Source: Thermoanaerobaculia bacterium
Lineage (GTDB): Bacteria > Acidobacteriota > Thermoanaerobaculia > Multivoradales > JAHEKO01
Direction: 5' to 3'
NCBI GenBank assembly: GCA_947259925.1
Contig: CAMYOG010000005.1
Coordinates: 88,699-152,698, forward strand
Length of the DNA: 64,000 bases
The position numbers and the translations under genes are program-made. How positions within the stretch are numbered: the stretch's first letter is position 1; each line of letters begins with the position of its first letter. The notes below the pieces were generated by a model. That model saw only the letters and a list, made by a program, of their open reading frames with translations. It did no database searches and was not told where the DNA came from. Shown here piece after piece: positions 17,373-26,912 of this stretch.

Positions 17373-18196
17373 TGCACCGGGGAGGGCTGGGCGTCGCTCT
17401 CGCCCTGATGGTGTCGCTCGCCACGGCCGCCTCGGCTCGGTCGCAAGAGGTGACCGCTCCCCCCGGTGGGCTGGTCCGCTGGCCGGGGGAGGATCTCGAG
17501 CGCTGCGGTCGCGGCGGCCAGGCCTGGACTCCGATCGATGGCGCCTGCTGGTACCCGATCGACCTGTTGGAGCAGGCGAGCTCGATTCAGATCTGGCGCG
17601 ACACCGGCGGCGGCCGCGAGAGCGTCCCGGTGCGGGTCGCCGACTACCCCTACCCGGTGCAGTACATCACCCTCGAGGACGATTCCAGGGTGAACCTCTC
17701 GGAGGCCGACGCCGCCCGCGCGGCGCGCGAGTCGAAGCGGGTCGGTGCCCTCTGGTCGACCGACGGTCCGACACGCTTCGCCCTGCCGCTGGCGGCGCCA
17801 CTTGCCGAGCTGCCCGAGGGAGGGCGCTTCGGCTCGCGTCGCTTCTTCAACGATCAACCGCGCAGTCCCCACAGCGGCGCCGACTTTGGCGCCGCCGCCG
17901 GTACGCCGGTGCTGTCGGTCGCCGCCGGAACCGTGGTCATGGCTGCCGATCTGTTCTTCTCGGGCAAGAGCATCTTCGTCCATCACGGCGACGGGCTGAT
18001 CAGTATGTACTTCCATCTCTCCGAGCTGGCCGTGGCGGAGGGAGACGAGGTGGTGCGCGGAGAAACCGTCGGCCTGGTCGGGGCGACCGGCCGAGCGACC
18101 GGACCCCATCTCCACTTCGGAGTCCGCTGGCGCGGGGCGCGGATCGATCCCGCGCTCCTGCTGAGCAGCCCGGAGACGCTGCCCGGTCCCCGGTGA
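17372..18196 (+). CDS. Exported M23 (LytM-type) metallopeptidase
   Basis: A 274-residue protein with a signal peptide (first about 24 residues, cleavage near ASA/RS). After an N-terminal region of about 140 residues comes an M23 domain: HSGADFG supplies the first His and Asp zinc ligands and GPHLHFG the HxH motif; the SMYFHL segment is also typical. M23 enzymes cut peptidoglycan cross-links, or serve as activators when ligands are lost; here all ligands are present. The GTG start overlaps the sppA stop by 1 nt. The pair suggests an envelope-maintenance operon. Ends 43 nt before the convergent CadC-like gene. Confidence 0.9.
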   Translation: MHRGGLGVALALMVSLATAASARSQEVTAPPGGLVRWPGEDLERCGRGGQAWTPIDGACWYPIDLLEQASSIQIWRDTGGGRESVPVRVADYPYPVQYITLEDDSRVNLSEADAARAARESKRVGALWSTDGPTRFALPLAAPLAELPEGGRFGSRRFFNDQPRSPHSGADFGAAAGTPVLSVAAGTVVMAADLFFSGKSIFVHHGDGLISMYFHLSELAVAEGDEVVRGETVGLVGATGRATGPHLHFGVRWRGARIDPALLLSSPETLPGPR

Positions 18197-18239
18197 GTCG
18201 GGTGCGTCGGTCGGCGTAGTCGAGCGGGCGTGGCCCGCC

Positions 18240-19175
18240 TCAGCTCTGGTCGGAGACGACGGTTGGCGTCGGGAGCGCCTCGTCGGCCGGGTAGAAGTCG
18301 AGCCGGTAGGCGAGCTCCGCGCGCACCCCGGGCCAGTCGTACCTCCCGACGTGCTTTCTGCGGATCCAGAGCTCGCGGCCGTCGACGAGCTCGAAGCAGA
18401 TCGACCGGTCGTCTTCGGAGACGACGCCGACCAGCTCGCCCAGCTGCTCACGGCGCCGCTCGCCGTAGCGATCGTCGTAGCTCTCGATCCAGTCCGGTCC
18501 GATCCGAACCTTCGGGCTCGCGAGCCCGGTGAGCACGACGTAGGGAAGGTACAGGGCGCCGCAGAGCGGCAACAGGAGTCTGAGCCACCAGCCGTTCTCA
18601 GTCACGCCCCGCATCACGCCGACAGTGCCGATCGCGGTAAAGGCGGCCACCGTCAGGCCGATCAGCAGGACGTGGCGCTTGCCGAGCTTCGGATAGGAGG
18701 CGACCGGCTCGCGACCCCTGGCGGTGACGGTCGGGGCAGAGCCGTGCCGTAGGAGCCGAGCTGGCCGAGCGCGCACCTCGACGCGGCTCAGGAATCGATA
18801 GCCGCGGCGCGGAACGGTCTCCAGAAAGACCGGATCGGCGGCACGGTCGCCCAGAGTGCGACGGACCTCCCGGATGCAGTAGTTGAGGCCCTGCTCGCAG
18901 TCGACGAAGTAGTCGTCGCCCCAGAGAAGCTGCTGAAGCTCGCCGCGCGTCACCAGCCTGCCGGGCCGCTCCGCCAGGTAGCGCAGGACCCTGGACGGCT
19001 GCGGCTGGAGCCGCACCGGCCTGGAGGTCGAGTCGGGGCCGCGCCTGAAGAGCTCGCCGCTCGAGGCGATCAGCTCGAAGTCGCCGAAGCACAGCCGGCG
19101 CCCGGCGGGGGCGGGCGCGGACGAGCGCCGGGCCGATTGCGATCGGTCGGGAGTCGCCGCGAGGTGTCCGGTCAT
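18240..19175 (-). CDS. CadC-like winged-helix regulator with membrane segments
   Basis: A 311-residue protein. The N-terminal third is an OmpR/PhoB-type winged helix without a receiver domain (QPSRVLRYLAERPGRLVT, LLWGDDYFV, then the wing ETVPRRGYRFL at about 119-129). Two hydrophobic stretches follow (about 170-186 and 197-217), and the C-terminal about 90 residues (VRIGPDWIESYDD, then LVGVVSEDDRSICFEL) look like a small PH-like/DUF domain. The layout, DNA-binding head plus membrane part, is that of one-component membrane regulators such as CadC and ToxR. Target genes are unknown; the divergent metzincin gene at 19343 is a candidate. Confidence 0.82.
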   Translation of the reverse strand: MTGHLAATPDRSQSARRSSAPAPAGRRLCFGDFELIASSGELFRRGPDSTSRPVRLQPQPSRVLRYLAERPGRLVTRGELQQLLWGDDYFVDCEQGLNYCIREVRRTLGDRAADPVFLETVPRRGYRFLSRVEVRARPARLLRHGSAPTVTARGREPVASYPKLGKRHVLLIGLTVAAFTAIGTVGVMRGVTENGWWLRLLLPLCGALYLPYVVLTGLASPKVRIGPDWIESYDDRYGERRREQLGELVGVVSEDDRSICFELVDGRELWIRRKHVGRYDWPGVRAELAYRLDFYPADEALPTPTVVSDQS

Positions 19176-19342
19176 CGAGTCGATCCGTCGAGTATGGGTA
19201 CGTCCGCGCTCGGAGCCGGTTCATCGAACTCGCCCCGCCGGGAGAGCGCTTCGTCACCGGTCGAGACGCTCCTCAGGGCTCGCTTCGACAGGGCTCATCG
19301 AGCGCTCAGAAGCCGCCGGCCGGAGGAGCCGTAGCAGAGAGC

Positions 19343-19951
19343 GTGCGACGTATCTGTCTCGGCCTACCGCTGATCGCGAGCTTGTCGCTCGCCGCGCCGC
19401 CCGCGGCCGGCGAGTGCACCCGCACACGCGCGCTCGATCCGCCGCCGATGGCGAGCAGCATCGGCCTCTTCGCCGACCCGCGGTTGCCGGCTGCGGTGGT
19501 GCGGCGAGCGATCAGCGCATGGTCGGTCTGTCCCGCCTACGGTCGGGACTTTCCGGGGCTGACGGTCGGTCGCAGCGGCACGCGCGATCTGTTCGTGAAG
19601 TTCGATCCCTCAGCCGTCGGTGTCGACGACGCCTGCGGACGGTTCAGCGGTCGCGAGATCACCCTCTACGCCCGGACGCGAACGCGCGCGGGCAACATCG
19701 TCGGCTGCGGACCGTTGTCACAGAACCTGATGCACGAGATCGGTCACGCGCTCGGCCTCGCCGACGCACCGAGGTCGTGCGACAGCTTCGCGATGGCCAA
19801 GCTGAACCCGCGCAACAGGTTTCATCGGCGGGTCCAGCCGAGCGAGTGTCGGTTGCTCGCGCGGCGGTGGATCGTGGCCGGACCGGCGCTCCCCGCCGAG
19901 AGCCGCCTGATGGCGACGCCGTTCGGTGCTAGCGGCCCTGGTTACCCTTGA
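19343..19951 (+). CDS. Small exported metzincin-like zinc protease
   Basis: A 202-residue protein with a signal peptide (first about 22 residues). It contains the extended zinc motif HEIGHALGLAD (HExxHxxGxxD, H131, E132, H135, D141) characteristic of metzincins/matrixins, followed by a Met in FAMA about 15 residues on that may be the Met-turn. The N-terminal DPRLPAAVVRRAISAWSV resembles the helix of matrixin domains. Four further cysteines could form disulfides. No propeptide cysteine switch is obvious. The GTG at 19343 is taken as start because the signal peptide follows directly. Its stop and that of the convergent antiporter gene share the palindrome TGACGTCA. Confidence 0.78.
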   Translation: MRRICLGLPLIASLSLAAPPAAGECTRTRALDPPPMASSIGLFADPRLPAAVVRRAISAWSVCPAYGRDFPGLTVGRSGTRDLFVKFDPSAVGVDDACGRFSGREITLYARTRTRAGNIVGCGPLSQNLMHEIGHALGLADAPRSCDSFAMAKLNPRNRFHRRVQPSECRLLARRWIVAGPALPAESRLMATPFGASGPGYP

Positions 19952-19953
19952 CG

Positions 19954-21843
19954 TCAGGTCGTCTCGGTCGTGCCAGGGATCGTCGGCACTTCCTGCCAGC
20001 CCTGATCGAGCAACCAGTTGACCCCGATCTCGCGACGATCCCTGCGCACCAGGACCCGCAGCTCGTCCCCCGGCTTGACGCGTAGCTCGGACGAGTAGAG
20101 GAAGATCCGAGTACCCCGTCGAATCACCAGCGGCAGCACGACGCGGCTGCGCTCGCGCTCCTCGGTGTTCTCGATCGGCGGCCGCTTGCTCGGCTCGCGC
20201 GGCAGCTCGCACATCCAGCTCTCCAGCGACGCCTGGTCGCGCTCGACCAGGCCGCTCCACAGGTGCAGATAGTGCGGCCCGTCCCACAGGACCCTGCCAC
20301 CCAGGTTGTGGATCATCTGCGGGGTGACGTGCGCGCCCTCGCGGCTCAGCGCCGCCCAGACCTCGACCCCCTTGGAACGCTCCCGGACCCGCCGGGTGAA
20401 TAGCAGGTTGACCTCGTCATTCGGCGTCAACCCGAGGCAGCGGGCGCGGCTGTCGATCTCCGCGCGCGCCAGGAGGCGCGGCTCGAGGGCGTTGCCGAAC
20501 ACCACCCGAAAGCCGCGCGCCTCGGCGACGTTGCACGCGCCAGGGTTGGCGTCGAGCAGGAGCACGTCCTCGCCAACGTCACGATAGAGCTCGGCGCAGG
20601 CGAGGGCGAGCGGATTGGCGCCGAGGATCGCGGTTCCGGTGTTGCTCGGTCGACGGACGCCCAGCAGCCCGGCGAGCAGCCCGCCGCTCAGTCCCTGGAT
20701 CAAGACCGTGGCAGCGATCACCAGGAAGACCAGGGCGCGCAGCTGACTGCCGCCTTCGATGCCGGCGGCGTCGAGCTCCTGCGCGAAGAGGGAGGAGACC
20801 GCCGCGGCGACGATCCCCCGCGGAGCCATCCACGACAGGAAGGCCTTCTCGCGCGCCGAGAGGCTGGAGCCGGCAGTGCCGATCAGGATGTTGAGCGGCC
20901 GGACGACGAGCATCAGAGCGAGCACGGTCCAGACGCCGCCGACGCCGAGCGCCTCGACGTCCTCGACTCGCACGTCCGCCGCCAGCAGCACGAACAGCAT
21001 GCCGATCAGCATCACGGTCAGCTGCTCCTTGAACTCCCGCAGGTCGTGCAGCTGCCGCGCCTCGAAGTTGCCCACCACCAGTCCGGCGACCGTCACCGCC
21101 ATGATGCCGCTCTCGGGCTGCATGGCGTTCGACAGCTGGAAGAGGGCGAGCACCAGCGACAGGATGAAGACGTTCTCGAGTCCTTCGGGCACGATCCGCT
21201 CGAAGCGCAGCAGCCCGCCGATGATGGCGCCACCGACTGCACCGATCAGCGCCCCGACTCCGAGGCGGATCAGGAGGTCAACGGCACCGGCCGCCAGACT
21301 CTCGCTCGGGTGGAGCACGATCTCGAGCACGACCACCGCGGCGATCGCGCCGATCGGGTCGATCAGGACCCCCTCCGCCTCGAGCACGGTGGCGACGCCA
21401 CGGCTGAGGCGCACGCGCCGGAGGATCGGGCCGATGACGGTCGGACCGGTGACGATCACCAGGGCACCGAACAGCGACGCGAGGCTCCAGCTCCAGTCGA
21501 GGCAGAGGCGTGCCGCGATGGCCGCCCCGACGCCGGTCACCGCGGCCCCGATCGTCACCAGACGCTGGATGCTCCGCGCCTCGCGGCGCAGCCGCCGGAT
21601 GCGCAGGTTGAGGCCGCCCTCGAACAGGATCACGGCGACCGCAAAGCCGACCAGCATCTGCAGCGTGTCTCCGAGGACCTCCGGCCGGATCACGTTGGCG
21701 ACGTCCGGGCCGAGCAGCACGCCGGCGCCGAGCAGCAGGACGATCCCCGGGATCTTCAGGTGCCGTGCGAGCGCCTGAGCGACCATGCCCACCGCGAGCG
21801 CGATCGCCAGGTGGAGCGCCGGGTTGTCGAGTCCCTGGTGCAC
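19954..21843 (-). CDS. Cation:proton antiporter (CPA family) with C-terminal nucleotide-binding domain
   Basis: A 629-residue membrane transporter. About 12-13 hydrophobic segments cover residues 8-400, with the CPA-type GPTVIGPILRR and the ILFEGGLNLR segments typical of NhaP/KefB-like exchangers. A Rossmann-like TrkA-N domain follows at about 405-520 (TAILGANPLALACAEL, then LLLDANPGACNVAEARG), and a TrkA-C-like basic tail (VKPGDELRVLVRR). It exchanges Na+ or K+ for protons, probably controlled by nucleotide binding. The GTG at 21843 lies 9 nt after TAGAAT (21858-21853). Divergent from the RND operon. Confidence 0.92.
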   Translation of the reverse strand: MHQGLDNPALHLAIALAVGMVAQALARHLKIPGIVLLLGAGVLLGPDVANVIRPEVLGDTLQMLVGFAVAVILFEGGLNLRIRRLRREARSIQRLVTIGAAVTGVGAAIAARLCLDWSWSLASLFGALVIVTGPTVIGPILRRVRLSRGVATVLEAEGVLIDPIGAIAAVVVLEIVLHPSESLAAGAVDLLIRLGVGALIGAVGGAIIGGLLRFERIVPEGLENVFILSLVLALFQLSNAMQPESGIMAVTVAGLVVGNFEARQLHDLREFKEQLTVMLIGMLFVLLAADVRVEDVEALGVGGVWTVLALMLVVRPLNILIGTAGSSLSAREKAFLSWMAPRGIVAAAVSSLFAQELDAAGIEGGSQLRALVFLVIAATVLIQGLSGGLLAGLLGVRRPSNTGTAILGANPLALACAELYRDVGEDVLLLDANPGACNVAEARGFRVVFGNALEPRLLARAEIDSRARCLGLTPNDEVNLLFTRRVRERSKGVEVWAALSREGAHVTPQMIHNLGGRVLWDGPHYLHLWSGLVERDQASLESWMCELPREPSKRPPIENTEERERSRVVLPLVIRRGTRIFLYSSELRVKPGDELRVLVRRDRREIGVNWLLDQGWQEVPTIPGTTETT

Positions 21844-21981
21844 GATCGGGTGATTCTAGCTCTGTGAATCGGGAGCATCGGCTGCCGTTCGCGGCGCTAT
21901 ACTGAAACGGGTACCCCGGCTGCAACGTCCGAGCCCGGTATCCGTACCTCCAGAACAGCCGTACCGACCGAGAGATCACTG

Positions 21982-23061
21982 GTGAGAGCAAGCGCAATCA
22001 TTCCCGCAGTCGGGGTCTCCATCCTGGTGGCGGCGGCCCTGGTTGCGCAGCCCCCCGAGATGGTGCTGCCGGTCAGCTATACCGAGGCGGTCAACCATGA
22101 CCTGCGCGAGACGCTCGAGCTGAGCGGCTCGGTCGCTTCACGCCGCTCGAGCGTCGTCGCCAGCAGCATCGCCGGCGTCGTGATCGAGCTGCGCGCACGC
22201 GACGGGCAGGCGGTCCGCCGCGGCTCGACCCTGGCACGCCTCCGCCCCGATACCTTCGAGCTCCGGCTGCGGTCGGCCGAAGGTCAGCTGGCCGAGGCGG
22301 AAGCGCGCCTCAAGCTGGCGCAAGGCCGCCGCGACCGGGCGCAGGGGCTGTGGGACGAACGGGTCATCAGCCGCCAGGAGCTGGACGACGCGCTGACCGA
22401 GGTCGAAGCGGGCGCGGGTAGGGTCGCCCAGCTGCAGGCCGACGTCGCCAACTACCGCGACGAGCTGGCGCGGACGGTCATCCGCGCGCCGTTCAACGGC
22501 GTCGTGGTCAAGGAGCACACGGCGATCGGCGAGTGGGTCTCGGCCGGCGATCCGGTCGTCGAGCTGGTCGACGTCGGCGATCTCGAGGTGACGCTCGAGG
22601 TGCCCGAGTCCTTCTACGGCGGCCTACAGGTCGGCGAGCCGGTGGCGGTCTCGATCGCCGCCCTGCCCGGCCTCGCGATCGAAGGCGAGGTGCGCTCGGT
22701 CGTGCCCAAGGCCGATCCGAAGGCCCGGACCTTCCCGGTGAAGGTGGCGATTCCCAACGAAGAGAACCGCGTCGGTGTCGGCATGCTGGCGCGGGTCAAG
22801 CTGGCGATCGGCCGCGCTGCTCCCCGGGTGATGGTGCCCAAGGACGCGATCGTCGCCCAGGGTCCGCGGCGGTTCGTGTTCGTGATCGGCGAGGACGATC
22901 GGGCGCAGGCCGTCGACGTGAGCACGGGCGCGAGCCAGGGCGTCTGGATCGCCGTTCAGGGAGAGATCGACGCGGGCGCTCGGGTCGTCACCCAGGGGAA
23001 CGAGCGGCTGATGCCCGGTGTGCAGGTCGACCCCAAGCTCAAGGAGTTCGCCAGGCCATGA
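21982..23061 (+). CDS. RND efflux periplasmic adaptor (membrane fusion protein)
   Basis: A 359-residue adaptor. N-terminal export/anchor segment (about 4-24), barrel-sandwich half starting SSIAGVVIELRARDGQAVRRGS, a helical hairpin (about 95-145, rich in E/A/R/Q), the second half FNGVVVKEHTAIGEWV, then the beta-barrel and membrane-proximal domains (ARVKLAIGRAAPRVMVPKDAI). It links an inner-membrane RND pump to an outer-membrane channel. The stop overlaps the ATG of the RND gene by 4 nt (ATGA), so they are coupled. GTG start at 21982. A TATACT at 21898-21903 could be the promoter. Confidence 0.94.
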   Translation: MRASAIIPAVGVSILVAAALVAQPPEMVLPVSYTEAVNHDLRETLELSGSVASRRSSVVASSIAGVVIELRARDGQAVRRGSTLARLRPDTFELRLRSAEGQLAEAEARLKLAQGRRDRAQGLWDERVISRQELDDALTEVEAGAGRVAQLQADVANYRDELARTVIRAPFNGVVVKEHTAIGEWVSAGDPVVELVDVGDLEVTLEVPESFYGGLQVGEPVAVSIAALPGLAIEGEVRSVVPKADPKARTFPVKVAIPNEENRVGVGMLARVKLAIGRAAPRVMVPKDAIVAQGPRRFVFVIGEDDRAQAVDVSTGASQGVWIAVQGEIDAGARVVTQGNERLMPGVQVDPKLKEFARP

Positions 23062-26000
23062 ATCTCGTCGAGGGCTCGATCAGGTATCCGGTGCGCGTCG
23101 CCGTCGGCGCTATCCTGCTGCTGCTCTTCGGCGGACTGGCTCTCTTTCGAATTCCGGTCCAGCTGACGCCGACCGTCGACGAGCCGGAGGTGACCGTCGG
23201 TACCTTCTGGCCCGGAGCCAGCCCGCAGGAGATCGAGCGCGAGATCGTCGATGAGCAGGAGGAGCAGCTGCAGGGTCTGGAGGGACTCCTGCGGATGGAG
23301 AGCACCAGCTCCGACAGCTTCGGTTCGATCAAGCTGACCTTCCGCACCGGCATGGACGTCGACGCCGCGCTGCTGCGGGTCTCCAACCGCCTGCAGCAGG
23401 TGCCCCGCTATCCCGACGACGCCTTCAAACCGGTCGTGCAGTCGGGTGACGCCGACGCCAACGCGATGGCCTGGTTCGTCCTGCTGCCGACCGAGGACGG
23501 CGGTTTCGAGGGTGAGATTCCGGCCCAGCTCACCTTCTTCGACAACTTCATCAAGCCGGAGTTCGAGCGGGTGCCCGGAGTCGGGTCGGTCCGTGTTCAC
23601 GGCGGCCGCGAGCGGGAGATGCAGGTGATCGCCGACCCGGCCGCGCTCTCGGCACGCGGGATCACGATCGTCGATCTGATGGCGGCGATCGATCGCGAGA
23701 ACCGCAACTACTCGGCCGGAGACTTCGACGAGGGCATCCGGCGGTACGTCGTCCGCACGGTCGGCGAGTATGCGGCGCCCGAGGAGATCGCGGACGTGGT
23801 CGTCGCGGTCAAGAACGGCGTGCCGGTCTACGTGCGCGACGTCGCCCGGGTCGAAGCCGCCTTCAGCAAGCGCGTCGCCGAGATCTTCTACATGGGCCAG
23901 CCGACCATGGCGTTCAACGCGGTACGCGCTCCGGGCGCCAACCTCCTGGAGGTAATGGCCGAGATCCGGGAGACGGTCGCGCGGGTCAATCGCGAGCTGC
24001 TCAACGAGCGCGGGCTCTACGTCGCCCTGGTCTACGACTCGACCGAGTACATCGAGAGCGCTATCGATCTGGTCCAGCAGAGCCTGGTCCTGGGCGGCTC
24101 GCTGGCGATCGTCGTGCTGCTGCTCTTCCTGCGCAGCCGCTCGAGCACCTTCGTGGTCGCGGTGGCGATCCCGATCAGCGTCATCGGGACTTTTCTGATG
24201 ATGGCCGCCTTCGGGCGCACCCTCAACGTGATCAGCCTCGCGGGCATGGCGTTCGCCGTCGGCATGGTGGTCGACAACTCGATCGTCGTGCTGGAGAACA
24301 CCTACCGCCACCGCCAGCGCGGCAAGACCCGCTTCCGTGCCGCGTTCGACGGGGCGACCGAGGTCTGGGGCGCGGTCCTCGCCAGCACCCTGACTACGAT
24401 CGCCGTCTTCCTGCCGATCCTGTTCGTGCGCGAGGAGGCCGGCCAGCTCTTCCGCGACATCGCGCTGGCGATCAGCTGTGCCGTCGGGCTCAGCCTGCTG
24501 GTGGCGATGACCGTCATTCCGAGCCTGTCCGGCAAGGTGCTGGGCGGCGTGACGCGCAAGGACCAGCAGCCGACCGGTTTCCAGGGCCTCTGGGGCGGCG
24601 CGGCGCTCGCCTCGCGCTTCACCGGCTGGGTTACGGACGTCGTCCATCGGATCACCGGTAGCACCGCGCGCCGGCTCGCGGTGGTGGTCGGCTTCACCGT
24701 AGCGGCGATCGGTCTCAGCTGGCTGCTGATGCCGAAGGCCGAGTATCTGCCGACCGGCAACCAGAACTTCCTCTTCGGGGTCATCCAGCCGCCGCCGGGT
24801 CAGAACCTGGAAGAGAACATCGCGATGAGCGACTACTACACTGACGGGCTCTCGCATCTCTGGACCCAGCCGCCCGAAGAGACCGTCGACGAGCCCGGAG
24901 GCGGGATCGGGGACTACTGGTTCGGCGCTACCCCGAACTTCGTCTTCATGGGCATCAGCGCGCGCGATCCGGTCCGGGTACGCGAGCTCCTGCCCGAGTT
25001 CGAGAGGATCAACCGGCAGTTGCCGGGAGCGTTCGCCTACGTCTTCCAGGCGAGCATCTTCCAGCGCAGCTTCGGCTCCGGCAGATCGATCGACGTCGAG
25101 CTGACCGGGCCGCGCCTGGAGCAGCTGATCGCTCTGGGCGGTCGGGTGCTCGGCGGGGTGATGGCCGAGCTGCCGACGGCCCAGGCCCGGCCGGTGCCGA
25201 GCCTCGATCTATCGAACCCGGAGGTGCACGTGCGCATTCACCGGCGCAAGGCCGCCGAGCTCGGCCTTTCCAACCGGGATCTGGGGACGATGGTCAACGC
25301 GCTGGTCGACGGTGCCAAGGCGAGCGACTACCAGCTGGATGGGCTCGAGGTCGATCTCAAGGTGATCGCCGAGGAGGACTGGGACTACCGGACCCACCTG
25401 ATCGAGCAGCTGCCGATCGCGGTTCCGTCTGGTGAGATCGTCACGGTCGGCTCGGTGGCGGAGGTCGAGGTCGCGAGCGGGCCGACTTCGATCGCCCATC
25501 GTGAGCGCCAGCGCTCGATCACCATCCAGGTGACTCCGCCCGAGGAGCTACCGCTGCAGGTCGCCATGGAGACGATCGACGAGAAGCTGCTCGAGCCGAT
25601 GCGGGCGGCCGGCGAGCTGTCGGGGCTCTACCGCGCGCGCATGTCCGGTACCGCGGACAAGCTGACCCAGACCGCGGACGCCCTGATGTGGAACTTCGTC
25701 CTGGCGGTGGTCATCACCTACCTGTTGATGGCGGCGCTGTTCGAGAGCTTCCTCTATCCGCTGGTGATCCTGTTCAGCGTGCCCCTGGCGGCGCTCGGCG
25801 GCTTCCTGGGCCTGGGTGTGGTCAACCTGTTCACCTATCAGGCGCTCGATGTTCTGACCATGCTCGGGTTCATCATTCTGGTCGGCACGGTGGTCAACAA
25901 CGCGATCCTGATCGTCCACCAGTCGCTCAACCACATGCGCGACGAGGGGATGGAGCCGCGCGACGCGATTCGCGAGTCGGTGCGGACGCGCATCCGGCCG

Positions 26001-26237
26001 ATCTTCATGAGCGTGTCGACCAGCGTCTGCGGCATGCTGCCGCTGATCCTGTTCCCGGGCGCCGGATCGGAGCTCTATCGGGGTCTGGGGAGTGTGGTGG
26101 TCGGCGGTCTTCTGGTCTCGACCCTGTTCACGATCTTCCTGGTGCCGGCGCTCTTCAGCCTGGCGCTCGACGCGCGCGCCGCTCTGAGCGAGCGCTTCCG
26201 GCGGCGGTTGGTCGACGCGGCCGAAGAGAGCGCCTGA
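23058..26237 (+). CDS. RND-family efflux transporter permease
   Basis: A 1059-residue inner-membrane pump of the AcrB/HAE1-like superfamily. First TM helix at about 13-31, then the porter domain (LTPTVDEPEVTVGTFWPGAS, typical entry), TM2-TM6 from about 340 with the proton-relay-region segment VGMVVDNSIVVLEN (two Asp-like positions, one D seen), a second porter half, and the C-terminal TM bundle with GTVVNNAILIVHQSLNHMR. It exports substrates such as drugs, metals or lipids by proton antiport; the substrate is not evident. I set the start at the ATG at 23058, which overlaps the adaptor stop; longer frames upstream are an artefact. No outer-membrane factor gene is adjacent. Confidence 0.95.
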   Translation: MNLVEGSIRYPVRVAVGAILLLLFGGLALFRIPVQLTPTVDEPEVTVGTFWPGASPQEIEREIVDEQEEQLQGLEGLLRMESTSSDSFGSIKLTFRTGMDVDAALLRVSNRLQQVPRYPDDAFKPVVQSGDADANAMAWFVLLPTEDGGFEGEIPAQLTFFDNFIKPEFERVPGVGSVRVHGGREREMQVIADPAALSARGITIVDLMAAIDRENRNYSAGDFDEGIRRYVVRTVGEYAAPEEIADVVVAVKNGVPVYVRDVARVEAAFSKRVAEIFYMGQPTMAFNAVRAPGANLLEVMAEIRETVARVNRELLNERGLYVALVYDSTEYIESAIDLVQQSLVLGGSLAIVVLLLFLRSRSSTFVVAVAIPISVIGTFLMMAAFGRTLNVISLAGMAFAVGMVVDNSIVVLENTYRHRQRGKTRFRAAFDGATEVWGAVLASTLTTIAVFLPILFVREEAGQLFRDIALAISCAVGLSLLVAMTVIPSLSGKVLGGVTRKDQQPTGFQGLWGGAALASRFTGWVTDVVHRITGSTARRLAVVVGFTVAAIGLSWLLMPKAEYLPTGNQNFLFGVIQPPPGQNLEENIAMSDYYTDGLSHLWTQPPEETVDEPGGGIGDYWFGATPNFVFMGISARDPVRVRELLPEFERINRQLPGAFAYVFQASIFQRSFGSGRSIDVELTGPRLEQLIALGGRVLGGVMAELPTAQARPVPSLDLSNPEVHVRIHRRKAAELGLSNRDLGTMVNALVDGAKASDYQLDGLEVDLKVIAEEDWDYRTHLIEQLPIAVPSGEIVTVGSVAEVEVASGPTSIAHRERQRSITIQVTPPEELPLQVAMETIDEKLLEPMRAAGELSGLYRARMSGTADKLTQTADALMWNFVLAVVITYLLMAALFESFLYPLVILFSVPLAALGGFLGLGVVNLFTYQALDVLTMLGFIILVGTVVNNAILIVHQSLNHMRDEGMEPRDAIRESVRTRIRPIFMSVSTSVCGMLPLILFPGAGSELYRGLGSVVVGGLLVSTLFTIFLVPALFSLALDARAALSERFRRRLVDAAEESA

Positions 26238-26344
26238 GCGCGCGCGGTCGGAGCTGGCGCCGAGCCGCCCTGCGGGTGGGCGTCGGGCGGGTGAAACTTT
26301 CTCGCCGCGGGCCTCGTTGTTAGGAGAGACAGGAGGAACCCGCC

Positions 26345-26911
26345 ATGAGCCGCATACTCGTACTCTCGCTTCTGACCATCGTGCTGGTCGCGCCTGTCCC
26401 GGTGAGCGCCGAGGCCGATCCGGGTCTCTGGCTACACATCAGGGTGGACGAGGGCGACGACGCCAAGGTCGTGGTCAACCTGCCTTTCAAGCTGATCGAC
26501 AAGGCGTTGCCGATGATCGATGCCGGCGGTCACATCGGCGACCGCTCGATCCACTTCCACGATCACGGGTTCACCTACGAAGAGATGCGCGATCTCTGGG
26601 TCGAGCTCAGGGACGGTCCGGATATGGAGTTCGTGACCATCGAGGAGCGCGACGAGACCGTCCGGGTCTGGAAGGAGAACGGCCATGTCTACGTCCGGGT
26701 CCGTGACCGGCGGGACTGGAAGGACGAGCGGGTCGACATTCGAGTGCCGATCCGCGTGGTTGACGCCCTACTGGGGGGTGACGACGAGTTCGACCTCCAG
26801 GCCGCGGTGGCCGCCCTGGCCGAGCAGGGAGAGGGAGAGCTGGTGTCGGTCCAGGAAGACGACGAGTCGGTGAGGATCTGGGTGGACTCCAACCCGGAAT
26901 CGGCGGGCTAG
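26345..26911 (+). CDS. Exported protein, paralogue of the next gene
   Basis: A 188-residue protein with a signal peptide (MSRILVLSLLTIVLVAPVPVSA). The mature part holds a repeated pattern: a short beta segment with VxVxLPxxLxDxxL (VVVNLPFKLIDKAL and later IRVPIRVVDALLG) and a VTIEERDETVRVW segment that recurs near the C-terminus as VSVQEDDESVRIW. The neighbour at 26913 shows the same pattern. No family recognised; probably a small envelope beta-protein. The ATG at 26345 follows GGAGG at about 8 nt. 107 nt separate it from the RND gene, so it may have its own promoter. Confidence 0.7.
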   Translation: MSRILVLSLLTIVLVAPVPVSAEADPGLWLHIRVDEGDDAKVVVNLPFKLIDKALPMIDAGGHIGDRSIHFHDHGFTYEEMRDLWVELRDGPDMEFVTIEERDETVRVWKENGHVYVRVRDRRDWKDERVDIRVPIRVVDALLGGDDEFDLQAAVAALAEQGEGELVSVQEDDESVRIWVDSNPESAG

Positions 26912-26912
26912 G

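Noticed and set aside
22533..23057. Upstream extension of the RND permease frame
   Set aside because: It lies in a second frame of the adaptor gene; the ATG at 23058 with a 4-nt overlap is the natural start.
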